The notes under the pieces were generated by a model. That model searched no databases, was not told the origin of the DNA, and saw nothing but the letters and a program-made list of their open reading frames with translations. The translations under genes were made by a program, and so were the position numbers. Positions 49,197-61,619 of a stretch of DNA of 64,000 nucleotides are shown here, in pieces; position 1 is the stretch's first letter, and each line of letters starts with the position of its first letter. Source of the DNA: Phialophora verrucosa (Eukaryota > Ascomycota > Eurotiomycetes > Chaetothyriales > Herpotrichiellaceae); assembly GCA_002099365.1 (NCBI GenBank), contig MSED01000011.1, forward strand, positions 67,001 to 131,000. The letters are read 5' to 3'.

Positions 49197-50989
49197 GTTG
49201 GCGCTGGCCACCTTCGCGCGGAACGGGAGTCTAGTTAGTAAGGACCTCCTGTATCACCGCTTCTTGGTTCTGTCTTGATCGGGTTATCAGCATCACCGGT
49301 TCTGGCTCCTCTCTTTTATCGGGTTTGTCGGTTGGTTAGATGCGTCGATCCCTCGAATTGCTTCAAGACTGGGTGAGCAACCGAACGCAGACATATCGAT
49401 GTGTTTCCCTTTGAGATGCTTGAGATTCGTGGTGTCAAGATCTTTACTGCTGGCCAGGAACAAGAAATCTTCCCTTGTGAAACCTATAGATATAGCTTGC
49501 TGGAGCCTCCAGGAATTCCAATAGCCCCTTCGTTTGAGCTCTCGTCCTTTCTATGCCACCTTGTTCTGGAGAGCCTCGATAGAGACACAGATCGGAATCG
49601 CAGATGCTAACTTGTAGACAGCTCGCTCTGGACCCGTTGCTGGCTACGCCTGTAGAGTACGTCGTCCCCGGCGTAACACCTCCAGCTCAACTGCAAAGAA
49701 GAATCCATCGTTGAAGCGCTCTTCCCACGGTGTACCCCCTAAAATTTTCCAGCGGTTAGAGCTAATGGTACACTTGCCCCTACCTCGCCTGAGGCTGCCC
49801 GTCGCGGGAAGTGCGGATACTGCAACCATAGCGCTCGGCATTGACATTCAGCGGTCTAATCATCGCTGGCAGTCCTACGAAAAATCGCTGCCGGTAGAAT
49901 GGACAAGGAGTCCCAAAATACCCGGACGAGCATAAGCCTCGGGAAGCGCCTGGACGCTGGTGCAAACTGGTCGCACGGCCCACGCCTGCCGCAGGCCTTA
50001 CCGATCCCGCCTCCAGACCCCTAAACGTGGAGAAGAAAACCCCCCAGTTAGGCCTCTCTTCGGCTGTCATTCGCATGTTTTACCAATAAGTTTCTAGGCC
50101 CGCGCCAGGACCCTGACGTATGTCATTCGCGCCTAGACGCCTATGCCGACCAGTGTAAGCACCAATATTTTGGAACGCATACCCGCGTAGTTGCCATGTG
50201 CTGATGAATCCGTGCATTTGTCAATGCGCGATACTGCCCCCTGAAATCGAGAGGCCTTGGGCAGGGCCTCTCGAGAGTTGACGTGTGGGAGAGTCTGGGA
50301 GTAACTCTCGACGGTTCGTAGGTAACTTCGTGGCTTACCTAACTCGCTCCACAACGTTTGTTACCTCCGTATCGCAAGTAACAACCTCCGTCGTTGCCCA
50401 ATCATTAGCAGAAATAACCACGACTCCAGGTGCGCCTTTAGAGGAATCCCATTCGCGCCACGAGTCGGCGGGAAGAGGGTTATACGACTTCGTGAGCTGC
50501 AGGAGCATTAATTCTAGCGGTTCTGGCAGAGAGAGGTATCCCCGCAGCGATGCTGCCTCGTCGCTCTCCCAAGCTGATGGAGAGTAGGTAGCACTTATCG
50601 TTATCGCACTTATCCTCTCTGATCACACTGGGGAACAGAGGAAGCCGTGAAAGCGAGCAGGACGCGTCGTTCTTCCGATCCGACGGGCCCGTATCACGGC
50701 AGCGAGGCAGCGAGGCAGCGGCAGTCCGGTACTTCCGCTACAACGTCTTCCGTGGTACGTTCGTCGAAGAATTAGCTGACCTCCGGTCCGTCAAGGAAAG
50801 AGAAGGTCAGAACCACCACACGCAAACGCTCGAAGAAGGAAGAGGGAGAACAGACAACACCCGTGGTATCCCTAAACACTGCGAAATGGATTTCTGGGCA
50901 GGTATTGATTTCCTAGGAGCGCGAGACAGGACACAATCGCAAGATGTACTGGCTTTGCACTGTCCCAGCGATGCTATTTACATCCTTCC

Positions 50990-52332
50990 CGGCGCCCAAA
51001 CTGATGGGCGGCTTCAATGGCTAGCGATGAAGATGATCTAAGTTCGAAGAGTTACATTCTTGATACCGCCGGTGACACTGTGATAACTGACTTCTGAAGT
51101 AGATGTGCGGAAGTGCTCCTCATTGCCTTAGGTATCAATAGTGCGCCCCCGGCAGCTCCTCCACGCAGGAGTTCTGGTGTCGGTCCCAGGATAGCTCCTG
51201 GAACATGGTGTGGTCCTGAATTAGCGGACGAACACACGGCGTACCAGGTCGACTTCTTCAACCCACCCGGCGGAGCGCAATTTAGAAACTAACAGCACGG
51301 CAGGAGCTAGGCCAGTACGATTGAGGCATCATTTGCATTGGCAGCCAAGGATGATACAGGCTCGAGCACCCGGAATGGTGTATCCGCATTACCTTCCAAG
51401 GAATGGAATCAAAGATGCATTTTCGTCATGCCCCCCCAAGATGCTAGGCTAGGATCGGAGTTCAGGAGACCAAAATTTTGCTCAACTACGTCGACAGTCG
51501 GTGTCCCAGTACTGACACGCATCTGAGAATCGACTCTCACAAGGTGGGCAAATAACCAACTGTGAGATTCATTGCCCGGTATGCATGTGCTTCAGTCGTG
51601 CTGGATTCGCGCTCGGACTGACAGGTCTCCAACCGTGGTTATGAAACCATGGTACAGGTGGGTAATGGCTAAACTAGATCTTCAGCATATAGACACGCAT
51701 GCTTTGGACCTACAACGGCACGAGACGAGCATTCATTCGACCATAAACTACAAGCACCTGAAGCTGCATTGTAGACGTGTGCTGACAACGTCGCCCGGCG
51801 TATGTGGGAGCTTCTCTCTGGCTGCAGCAGTACGTCACATCTTCTCTTCGGTCTGTTGACTCGCGTGTCTTTGGCGGGGAAGCTTGACATGGTACAGTAC
51901 TACTTCCAGCCACTGCATGGGCTGACCCAAAGAGGAGACTGGCTAGCCATCTTTGAAGGAAGTGGACTGCCGTGTAGTGGATGCAATCAATGACTCGTCG
52001 TAATTTGCTCAGGGGATCTTCTCGGCGCGCGTAAAGACCTGTGCCACTCACTCCTGGGACAATGCTGTTGAAAAGCCTTATTCTGCTACAAGGCTGCATT
52101 TTGGGACGGATCCCCCCAGTCACAGGCTTGCCGATGTCCCCAGCCCCCGCATAGCTGTCTGCATAACGGATGGATGCTCATTGACCCTGTCGCTATCTTT
52201 CTCAGCATCTCAAGGCGGAGGGACAGGGAAGACCGTAAGCACTTTATTTGACGCTGTGGCGAGCGCGATAGACTTGAAAGACTATGGTAGTAATATAGGA
52301 GCCGTAGCATCAGATCCATTATTGTCCTCGTA
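50990..52332 (+). pseudogene. possible decayed gene, unidentified
   Basis: A single plus-strand frame reads across about 1.3 kb with about ten stops, several of which would fit lost Gln, Arg or Trp codons. Protein-like stretches are SKSYILDTAGDTVITDF and AYQVDFFNPPGGAQF near the start, then SIHSTINYKHLKL, and a final block of about 110 codons (52007-52332) without stops that contains FGTDPPSHRLADVPSPRIAV and TLFDAVASAIDLKDYG and ends TAA. The last block is the most convincing. Upstream exons may exist in another frame before 50990. No family is recognised; the alternative is chance. Confidence 0.3.
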
Positions 52333-54187
52333 ATCGTTTTCGTTATATAGTTTTCAACCTTTCCACTTCGTGTACTGCTGCACGTTTTGCTTTTTTTTTT
52401 GACACTTTTCGACCAGCCACCTCATCCCAGCCGGCTCTCGCCAGCATTCCTACCAGGACCCTTCTCGCGCACATTTAAGTCACGATGTACCAAAGATGGG
52501 GGATCACGGTTTGATACTATAACCGTTATATAAGTCGCCTTGGGCGTGCCCCTTTGGAAGATAGCCCGGTCCGTGACAGGATCTAGTTCTTGTCCTAATG
52601 AATTGTACTGATTTTATGATGCAATTAAAGAGATTTATAAATACATGTATAAACTATCTGCTTGCCCTGTTTACAGAGCCTTTAGCGCCTTCTCATATAA
52701 ATCTTAGGGTTGCCTAGTTGCAATGCTCAAGATGACCATCAAGACTGGTCTGGTGGCGATCGAATACACCTTATCTTCGCCACGCGGCCCTTCTTTGCCA
52801 CGAGGTCATCACGTTCGATGTCTCCTTACCACCCCGATGGTGTGCGAGGCTAGATTTTGGGCATGGACGGCCTCCGCAGGCGGTGTTTCCCGGTTTTGGG
52901 CGCCTTTCGACAATTTGCAACTCTTATCCTTTGGCTGATTCCTACTTCACATCCAGCCCATATGCGCCGTGGTGATAAAGTCGCTTTCATCGAGCCAGGA
53001 TAATCTCCTCCCGCGGGAAGGGTAGGAAAGCGATATCTGCAGCGTTGCCTGCCATCAGTTACCCGTAGAGGACACTTCCGTGGGCAATGATTGGTAGATG
53101 GTTTTGTTCTCTTTCAAGCTCGGGAATGAGCTGTCTTGGAATGAAGGTTCGGGAAAGATGGAGTACGAGTCGGACCGCCACATTGTGGTAGGACTACTAG
53201 TTCTGTTAGCATTCTGTTGGCGCCGATACAGGCCTCATCTTACGTCTACTCAGGGGAATCGGTGATACGGATTAATCAACGCTCTTCTTCCCTCCTCCTG
53301 ATGTTTCGATAACAGCTCTCTCATCTTATTTATATAGTTCTTACCTTGGGAAATCAAGGCACGTGTACGCAGCCTTAAACGATTCTCCTCCCGATGTGGT
53401 GCAAGCGTGTGCAGAGTATGTCATGAGTTGATCCCTGAAGTAGGTTGAACGAGATGCGATGAGAGACGTCCTATCTCACGGTGTTTCGAGCTGTGCTGCG
53501 TGCCTACTACCTTTATGAAACTTCTTCCCGCAACAACTCCTAGGTAAAGCCTTTGCATTGTTGAGGATATGACTGTAATGTGCTGCGTTGTCCGTATGCC
53601 TGCCGGCTAAGATGGGCTGTCCTGTGACTTCAGCTCTTGTTGCCTGGTAGGCTTCTGTTGCCTTAACGTAACGGATTGTTGACTTGTATAGTGCGCTGCG
53701 ACATTATTGGTGTCTCTATTTCCACAGTGTAACAGGCGTCTCTGTCGCTGTAGTGCGGCGTACCGTTGGTTTAGCTGCCTCCCAGGGTTGGATATCAGCT
53801 GCCTGCTCTACTGTGCGCTGCGTTGTTAAAGCGGACGCTGAAAGAAGCTGCGGGTACATTTCGACAAAGGAACCGAAAGGCATCGTTCCGTTTGCGTGAT
53901 ACGTCTGAGGTAATTCTGTGACAGTGCTGGCAAGATATGATATTGTAGAGCCCCCTGGGCTTTGTGTCGTAAGCATGTATGCTCCTTAATGCTGCAGGCG
54001 TTCTTCGACGACGCGCTGGTCGTCACATCAGGACGCAACCCCAGTAGAGGTGTAGTGACTCTGTGATCGTCGCCTAACTCATCTGCTTCTTGTCTTCGAC
54101 CAGGGGGGCGACCAATTCTTCTAGCTCAGCCTCAAAGTGAGGTTAAGTGAGACCGTTGCTTTGGTTGCTCTTCAGTTGACAACCTAT

Positions 54188-55613
54188 TCAGCGTGTAGGT
54201 GACCAACCTTCACATCCTGTGTCTATCCTTTGGCCACGGTCAACTGATTCGCCGAGCAGTGCTGTGTGCTCCTCCTGTTTGTGAATCTGCTTCCTCTCTC
54301 TTACAAATATGTGACGGCAAGTTAGTAACAAGCGTATCCAAGCTGTGTTCCAATTCCTTGGACATAACGGCGGCGGACGGGAGCAGGTGAGGACGGAGCG
54401 GTGCTGCGAGCGACCTTTTTGGCAGTCTTTTGTAGGGTGGCCATGTGAAGATACAGAGCACGGCGAGCACTGTGAACCTCTGCGAAACTTCATCACAGTC
54501 GCACTGAGAACGTCAGCGATCAAGTCGTTCTTTAAACGCAGCTCCTTGGACCTCGTCCACCGGGGTGTGTCAGCACGCGGCTGGCAACCCACCCAAGCAC
54601 CACTTACCACGTAGCATTGCGAGATTGTTTTGATGGTCCCAGCGCACTGAGGGCAATAACCCGCACCCGGCATGTACCTGCGACTAAGGTTACGAACTTC
54701 GGTAGTGTGTGTGTCGGCCCACCAAGGTACGAAGACAATGGGTATGGTGCAACTCCTCCTCTTCCTCCTCATCTTTTTACCCACTTTGCCGAAGGACTTG
54801 GCTGAAGGACTCGGCTTGTCGGGGGAGGGTTCTGTTCAAGTTAGTTACAACCTAAATATGATGTACTCGAGACATACGACGCTTCTTGTTCGGGTGGCGG
54901 CGAGGAGGCCCGACGGTAGGGAAGAGGTCCTGGGACCTGCTGGATAAGACGGCGACGACAGGGTATGGCTAGACGTGCTGCCTGCAGAAGCAGTGTTGAT
55001 CGCCACGGCAAGTCGGTTAAGGGAAGAGTACCAGGACTTTCTGGACGATACAGCGGGGGCACGGTTAATCGTGCTTCCTTCCGCAGAGTTTTGTGTTGAT
55101 GGAGATGCTAAGTTGGCAACGAGAGTGCCTAAGCTATGTTCTAAAAGTGCTTCTGCCTCGAGTCCCGACGTTTTATTGCTGCCGAGCACCATAGGCTGCC
55201 AAAGGAGAAGAAGTCTGAAGCTCCGCATTCCAAGGCAAGGATAGGGCAGGGTAGAATGGATAGACGAGACAATGTCAGTCCGCTTCGGAACATGTGTCGG
55301 CGACGGCTTCGTGTACAGCACGGAGAAGGGGGGGACGTCCGAGGGTGGTCTCGATGGAGAGTCTGCCCAGCCGCCTCTCGCAGACGTCGATCATCACCTC
55401 GAACGAGATGACCTTCAGCGAGGAGGCCGCGATCACGGACGAGGAGATGCCTAAGACGATCAGCGCACCCGGTATATCGCCGTGGCCCAGGCACTTTACG
55501 ATCCTGCGGACTCAATGCCCACTGTCCATCGCCCTATACATGCTCTTCCGCAGGAACATCAATATGATCATGGCGGAACTCGTCTATGAGCCCCAGGCTG
55601 CGCTGCGCTGTGC
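54188..55613 (-). pseudogene. possible decayed gene, strand uncertain
   Basis: The minus strand keeps one frame over about 475 codons with three stops, far fewer than chance. The upstream part is hydrophobic and GC3-rich (PGALIVLGISSSVIAASSLK). The middle is Ser/Thr-rich. The distal part has a Cys/His segment (CSPCSVSSHGHPTKDC) near 54410-54460 that recalls, but does not match, a zinc knuckle. However, the plus strand also has a long frame here (54345-55244, four stops), with a signal-like segment MGMVQLLLFLLIFLPTLPK at 54738 and REEYQDFLDDTAGARLIVL, and a clean 121-codon ORF at 55294-55659. I cannot decide which strand was coding. Confidence 0.3.
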
Positions 55614-56739
55614 CCTGCTGCTCGTCTGCCGAAGAACAGCTACTACCGTAGCTAGCTAGCTTTAATGCTCGACGCCGCTGCATTTGCTTTTGCGAGACCT
55701 CGCTATGCAATGAATGTCTCCCGCCCAATGTGTGTATCATGCGCATGGTGCGACACTGCGCTTTTACCAAAGGCGGATCCTCGTCCCACTCCCTGGCTAT
55801 GCTGAACGGAGCGTGTCAGCTCAGTGATCAAGGCAGATGGTTGCTGGTGGGAACACCGATTCCGACTCATGCCTGGGCGTTTAGACAACTCGCCGTTCAT
55901 GCTTCGACTCTCATGGAGCAACCTGCGCGTGACTGGGGTCTGGCTTGATTGCGGTCACGCAGGTCAACGTCGACTGCGGTCTCTAGACAGACGTTCTGAC
56001 GATCAGACTATCAGCTCCGAACCGTAGTATTCATCAATTGCGAGATGCAACCAACGGCGTCGAGACCATCCATCACCATAAGGATTCAATCAAACCACCC
56101 ATTTTCACTTATCAGAGGGATGCTGACGTTTCCTGACAGTGCCGTGGAGAGAGACCTTCCCATCGTCGTTGAGTGTAATCGGACTCTCCGCGACGAGACC
56201 CAACAATCTCAATTGTGGAGTTGAGATGCGGATGCCTGACGATGCAAATTGAATGCCAAAGAAAACGGTAGCTTTCATGGGAGCCGGAGAAGAAATAAGT
56301 GAGGGTGGATATCAACGAGTGGTGACAGTGGCCTCGCTAGCTGCAACTGCGGTGCAGAAGCTGTGGGAAGCAGACGAAAATGATGATGGGCGACCAACAG
56401 GAGGAAGAGGGTCGATCGATGTATGGAGTTGGAATATGGTGCTGTGCTGCTGTGGATAACTAGCCGCTTCCTGAGTCTCATCGAGGCCTCCTGCGTCCTC
56501 ACGGCCCTTCGTCCCGATCATCTTGCGGCCCAATCTCGTTGTCAGAACCATAGGAGTCCGGTCTGGTCCGGTTCGATCAATGCCCGTACCGGAAGGCGTT
56601 CACGAAGGTGGCGTCGTTGAAGGCGTCTTCCTGCTTGATTGTGCCGCTGCGCAGGCATAATCTTCGGGACATATTGGCGAGCACGGACTCACAGTGCATC
56701 GCACGGGCATGATGGCGATCAGCTGCTACTGGTCTGGGC

Positions 56740-57465
56740 CGTCATCTGGAGTATTGCGAACGGGAGTGATTAGAATAGACGAAGGCGCTGAAGAGCTCTG
56801 TAGATAAGCAAGACAGTCTAGACAGTTCATACAAGCATACATACCCGTCTACAAATAGCACCAAAGCCCTGCCTGGCATCGGTGCACATGCCCGCCCGAG
56901 TCTCGCCGCCCAAGCGATGAGGTCGCTGAGAATCAGGCTGAGGGTGCTGAAGCCGCACGGACCTGACGTTCTCGCGAAGGACACAGGCGACCACGCCGAC
57001 AATCAGCACTGAGGCCATGCTAGAGAGGTCGCACATTTTGCACTGATAGCTCACCTCGCGCATCAGGACGAACGGCTACTTCGACACCGTCAGCTGCAGG
57101 AGGTGGTTGACCTTGGTGCGCTGCATGTGCTGGGTGATCTGACTGTGCTGCGAGGTGTGACGGACTGAAAGCACCCGCTCTGTCACTACGTATAGTCAAC
57201 TCGTGGCTCCTGCTTTCCGACCGTGACGAATAAGATTATATGAGCAGGTCGTGGCACGAGTACCCAAATGTTGCGCGCAAAGAAAGCCGCCAGAACCTGT
57301 GCGGAGACAAGATGTGAAGAGATCCATCTCGTCTACAGCAGAAGAGAACGACACCGGAAACGAGAATGACCAGTTTAACAAACATGTGCCTTGGAGGGGA
57401 CGGGGCCATGGACAAACCCCTACATAGGGGAACTTGATCTCTCCGCTTTTGCTGTGGAATGCCAC
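56740..57465 (-). pseudogene. possible decayed gene, unidentified
   Basis: The minus-strand frame from 57465 down to about 56850 reads through with only TGA/TAG stops near 57199 and 57078. Protein-like parts are ERVLSVRHTSQHSQITQHMQ, LLQLTVSK, and VSYQCKMCDLSSMASVLIVG, which includes a short hydrophobic segment. A GTATGT donor and a CTACAG acceptor about 47 bp apart (56840-56795) suggest an intron after the Arg-Arg codons. Family unknown. Confidence 0.3.
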
Positions 57466-57909
57466 GGGGAATTCTGCAATGGGGACGGAGTCAGACCACA
57501 GTTCGCAGGCGCGATCCCCGGCTTGCGGCTTCGAGAATACAGCCAGCCTTGGTTCAATTTCTCAACGAAGATTTAAAAGCTACCGGCAACAACGACCAGC
57601 GAATAGGGCAACATGGAGAAGAAGACAAATGATTCATGTAAGTAATCAAAGTGACAAACTTCCGTGCTGGGGCCTGGTACGAGAACACCTCATACCGGGC
57701 CATTTGAGAGATAAACCGAGTCCGTAAATGGCTGGTATCGTTAAATCTGTCGCCACAGCCGTTCTCTACTGACCAGTCCTGTAAGATAGGAATGCATCAT
57801 ATACGGGCTGTCGTCGCCATATTGTCGTCACTTCGTGCCGTTCCGCATAGGCACCAGGATAGTCTCACTCACACTGAAACCTTCTCGTGGAGCCTCTTTG
57901 GTGTGCTAT

Positions 57910-59237
57910 TCACTCCTTAGGGGGGAAGCCAGAGGAGTTGCCAGCACCTTGGACCGATTTTCCTGTTCCTGCAGGGCCAATCGAAACTAATAGTTGATTA
58001 GTGATTGATGATTGGCGATCCGACGCCTGGAGTTCCATCGACAGGGGCCCGCTCGGCAGTTCTATCTCCCCGAGCCAACTGCGGATCTCGCCTAATAAAG
58101 GCGGAAGTGGAGGCGAGGAGGGGGTGCGAGGACTCGGAGAAATGGAAATCACCACATTTGGCAACTCGTTGACCGGATCAGGGAACACGGCTCCAATTTC
58201 ATGTCCCAGCAAATGGACGATGGCGCAATACATCCGACTTTCGCTGCAGCGAGAGCTGCTAGCGTTTGCAAGCAAATTCAGGTCTCCTGAACGGATCCGC
58301 AACCACCTGCACTGGCTTCTGAAATATTGCCCTTGCTCTTAGACATTGGCGAAGTGAAGGGGCATTGCAGTCCCTTCGAGCTGGCGCTGTGACGCTCACG
58401 CTCTAAATGCCACAGCCAAGCCGCCAACAAGGCAAAGGTCTCACTGGTCAGGCAGGCTAAAAGAAGCAAGGTTACCAAGACTGTACGCACGTATGGCGGC
58501 TTAGCACAGCGCACCACGAGGTAGCCGAGCTCCAGCAAATTCTTTCGTTAGCCTCGATCGGACCAGCTCACCGAGCCCCGCGACATCGGGCATCGGGCAT
58601 GCCGTGGTAAGAGATTGAGCTTGACGATGTGAGAAGCGGTCTTCACAGGCACTGAATGTCCTTTGATCTTCTGACGCGTTTGTTAGCTCAAGGCTTTGCA
58701 CCTCGGAATACGATAGGAAGGGTGCATTCGTTCGGAGTTGGGGCTTGCGGTGCGGGTGTCCATAGTAACTGTGGAGAAGAAACCAATCGTAAGAGCTCAT
58801 CCAAGATCTCCCTGTTGGACAAAAACACCCCTCCGTGACGTTTGGGCAAGTTTCTCCCGATCCTGGTCGTTGTATCCTGTGAGAACAGCCCTGGGAATCT
58901 CGATGAGATCGAAAGACTGAAAGCGGAGAATCAAAAGTTGAGACGGAGAACCGAGGACTCTTCGGTTGACCTTGTCTCCTCTCCGCTCCACCATGAAATA
59001 ACCTACCTTGCCCTGTTGGCGTGATCCGTCCTCTGAGTCGACGACGTTGACGATGTCTGTGTCGATGAATGCGTACATCATCTCCATGCAGGACTTTTCA
59101 ATCTTACCAGATACGTCCACGGTAGTCCACGGCGGTCTCTGGCGAGTCTCTGTTCGCACATCTCTTCCAACTAACCATACATAGTTCACAACGTACCTGA
59201 CATTGACAGCGGTTTGAGATATGCCTGCTTCGTTCAA
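57910..59237 (-). pseudogene. possible multi-exon or decayed gene with a Walker A motif
   Basis: Three consecutive minus-strand frames are open for 80-146 codons each. The first (59237-58797) reads KSCMEMMYAFIDTDIVNVV, then, past a potential 90-bp intron (GTAGGT...TTTCAG), SFDLIEIPRAVLTGYNDQD. The next (58800-58501) contains SLELTNASEDQRTF and LGELVRSRLTKEF. The last (58302-57910) reads LLGHEIGAVFPDPVNEL and ends with LLVSIGPAGTGKS; its GPAGTGKS at 57955-57978 is a perfect Walker A (GxxxxGKS). Family knowledge: this motif binds the phosphates of ATP/GTP in P-loop NTPases, and the preceding QLL context resembles helicases. The frame stops about 15 codons later, so the ATPase domain is cut off. 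Confidence 0.35.
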
Positions 59238-60022
59238 CTATCGCCCTTTGCTTTGCTTGCGTGGATTGTCGATGGTGCTATTGGTTATAGCGGGGAAAGC
59301 ACTCGTTTGTGGTGGGTTCCGCGCCTTTCACACGTATTGTCATCTTAACGCCGTTGTTGTCCGACAGTCGGCATCAACGATCAAAACAATCAACAACTAA
59401 AAACGCACGTCATCTATGCTCCTGCGGTCACCTATCTTTGCCATTGCAATATGGGAGTGCCTCTTCAATCACCGTAAAGTACTCGTAAGGTGGTCGACTT
59501 CGAGAGTGATTAGCATAAAGCTTGCAAGCGAGAAGAAGCAAGTTCATGAAGTACATGAGACGGAAGCCGTTATGAGGTTGAGCTGTTTGCAGGAGGTGTT
59601 TTGTGCAGGAATAGGACGATGTGTCTGTCGGGCTCCGGTAAGAGAGGAAAGCCGTGACTATTCGGCGGAACAGCAATCCGGCTACCAATGCAATCAACAG
59701 CGGCAGCGGCAGCAGTATCAGACGGATGAGGTGGGACTACCACGGCACGACCTCAACACCGGTTCATCAGCAGGGTCTTGTGCGTGTGCGGGCTCCTCGA
59801 GGACGCATGCTCGACAGCAGAAGCACCGAGCTGAGATTATCGCATAGTGGTATGAGTGCTGAAGTTTCCAGTCCGTGACCAAGTGTTCTTTGAGCAGTCT
59901 GATCGCTGAACTTTCCAGTCTGTGACCAGTTTCTTTGAGCAGTTCTGCAGTCGCTTCGCAAGGAGACTCGTTAGAGCCGATTTTGCCAGGAGTGGCTGGG
60001 GACGTCAGCCAGTGTCACTGGG

Positions 60023-60357
60023 GTGGTGGTGATGGTCTCTGCCTCGCTGGGAGTGGATAGAAGATACTTGGTTGGCCTTTTAGAGCTAGCGACGAATCGT
60101 GGTGTTGCGAGATGGGATATCTCACTCGTGCTGGATGATGGATTAGTCATAACGCTGTACAAGTTTGAGCAGGAAGTCTTCGCGCTCAGCCTTAGTCCTC
60201 TCAAGGAGTCTCAGTAGAAATGCAAGCTTTGTATGGGCTGTGGCTGCGTTGGAGAAAAAGCAAGTTTTAAAAATCCGTCCACCCGCAGCGACATTAACGA
60301 AATAGACTCCACGCCGTCACCATTCGCCACAAGCTCCTCCGCCCAAACACCCACTAA
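60023..60357 (+). pseudogene. second interrupted host reading frame, 5' part
   Basis: The plus-strand frame from at least 60023 runs to the LTR with a single TAG (60215). It contains a short Cys cluster (KCKLCMGCGC) and a Ser/Thr-rich segment (STPSPFATSSSAQTP). At the insertion the codons ACT AA are the target duplication. Across one duplication copy the frame continues at 62819 into 28 further codons and a TAA. The true start is not visible; part of the upstream frame may be intron or chance. Family unknown. Confidence 0.45.
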
Positions 60358-60505
60358 TGTTATGAATCGCTCCACGTGAGGTGATGCTGCGGTTCAAAGG
60401 TTTCTCTCGCTGGTGGAGTAGTAACGTAATGCTAGTCTGAGGTAAAGGTACGCGGTCACTTGCAACGGCGTAAGGTGGAACAACACTCCTGTATCCAAAG
60501 GTAGG

Positions 60506-60670
60506 TGTCAGGGGCGGGCTTCGCCAGCAGTTAATAGTAAGTACATTGCCTATCTATAGGCACACAGCGACTCGATTCGAAAGCTAGAGAGAATCGAAGA
60601 GGAGACGTATACGGCCCGCGCGCTATATACAGGTGACCCCTAAGGTCTTAGCGTGCCTCTATTTGTAATA
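60506..60670 (-). repeat. left (3') LTR of the non-autonomous element
   Basis: 165 bp, TGTCAGGGGCGGG to GTAATA (the right copy ends GTAACA). Nearly identical to 62395-62559; the few differences are transitions. Confidence 0.92.
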
Positions 60671-60800
60671 ATTACCCCCCCCCTCTAGGCGTATCGTCCT
60701 TAATACGTAACCGACTCTTAACCGGCTCGTAACCTTCTCGTACATAACTTAAATACTCTTGTATTTATTATAGATTAGCTAAGTATATACGACTAAAGTA

Positions 60801-61230
60801 GTATACGCCCTATTATACTATAAGTAATACACTGAATCTACAGCCCTATAAGTATACGTTAGGCCCGCTCCTCGCGTACGACTCGCTAATATAGCTTAAT
60901 ATACGCCTATTGTAGTATACGCCCTATTATACTATAAGTAATACACTAAATCTATAGCCCTATAAAGTATACGATAGGCCCGCTTATTATATATATTTTA
61001 CACTTATAGCTTATTATACGCTTATTACAGTATACGCCCTATTATATTATAAATAATACGCTAAATCTATAGCCCTATAAAGTATATAATAGGCCTACTT
61101 ATTATATACGTCTTACTTACGCCTTTTAGCCTTATTTAATATATATCTTTTAGTATACGCCCTATTATACTATAAATAATACATTAAATCTATAGCCTTA
61201 TAAAGTATACGATAAGCCCTTTAGAGTATA
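60801..61230. repeat. tandem repeat, four copies of a unit of about 115 bp
   Basis: Copies begin at 60801, 60915, 61030 and 61153, each with GTATACGCCCTATTATA followed by a conserved stretch of about 70 bp ending near AGGCC or AAGCCC. The spacer between conserved blocks varies. It lies in the 3' half of the non-autonomous element. Confidence 0.85.
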
Positions 61231-61619
61231 CTATAATAAGTATATACTAGCTAAAATTATAAGGCTTTACTAGCATTAGATACTAAGGTAGACTAGCGTT
61301 ATCTAAGGGTTCTTAAAAAGCCTCCGCGTAGTGTTACGCTTACGACTTAAATACGCCCTATACGTGTTAAACTATAGAGACTCCCTATACCTTTATAACT
61401 ATATACTACCTTACTATATAGCCCTTATATTTATACTTATAATAGACTATATCTTCTATTAGTATACACTCCCTTATACGCCTCTCGCTCGCTCCTTATA
61501 TAGGAGTAATATACTACTCGCTAGTAGTTCTTTATTCTTTAGTTATAGTCGGTGTCTATACTATACCTAACTCTTATAACCGTTAAGCCGCGGCCTATAC
61601 CTACAGTTATATATAAATT

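Larger units (their letters stand above)
49197..60022. other. unique, balanced-composition island with decayed coding frames
   Basis: About 10.8 kb of normal composition, without transposon ends or LTRs. Several frames on both strands have fewer stops than expected and locally protein-like translations; the best are listed separately. Nothing could be assigned to a known family with confidence. A T-run (about 52390) and a CT-rich stretch follow the frame ending near 52332. Confidence 0.4.

Noticed and set aside
52220..52290. A GGGTGKT string as a P-loop
   Set aside because: The spacing does not fit GxxxxGK[ST]: the residue at the first Gly position is Gln. The surrounding frame gives no NTPase context.
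60801..61230. CRISPR-like regular repeats
   Set aside because: The unit is about 115 bp with a 70-bp conserved core, has only four copies, and lies inside a fungal LTR element. This is an ordinary tandem repeat.
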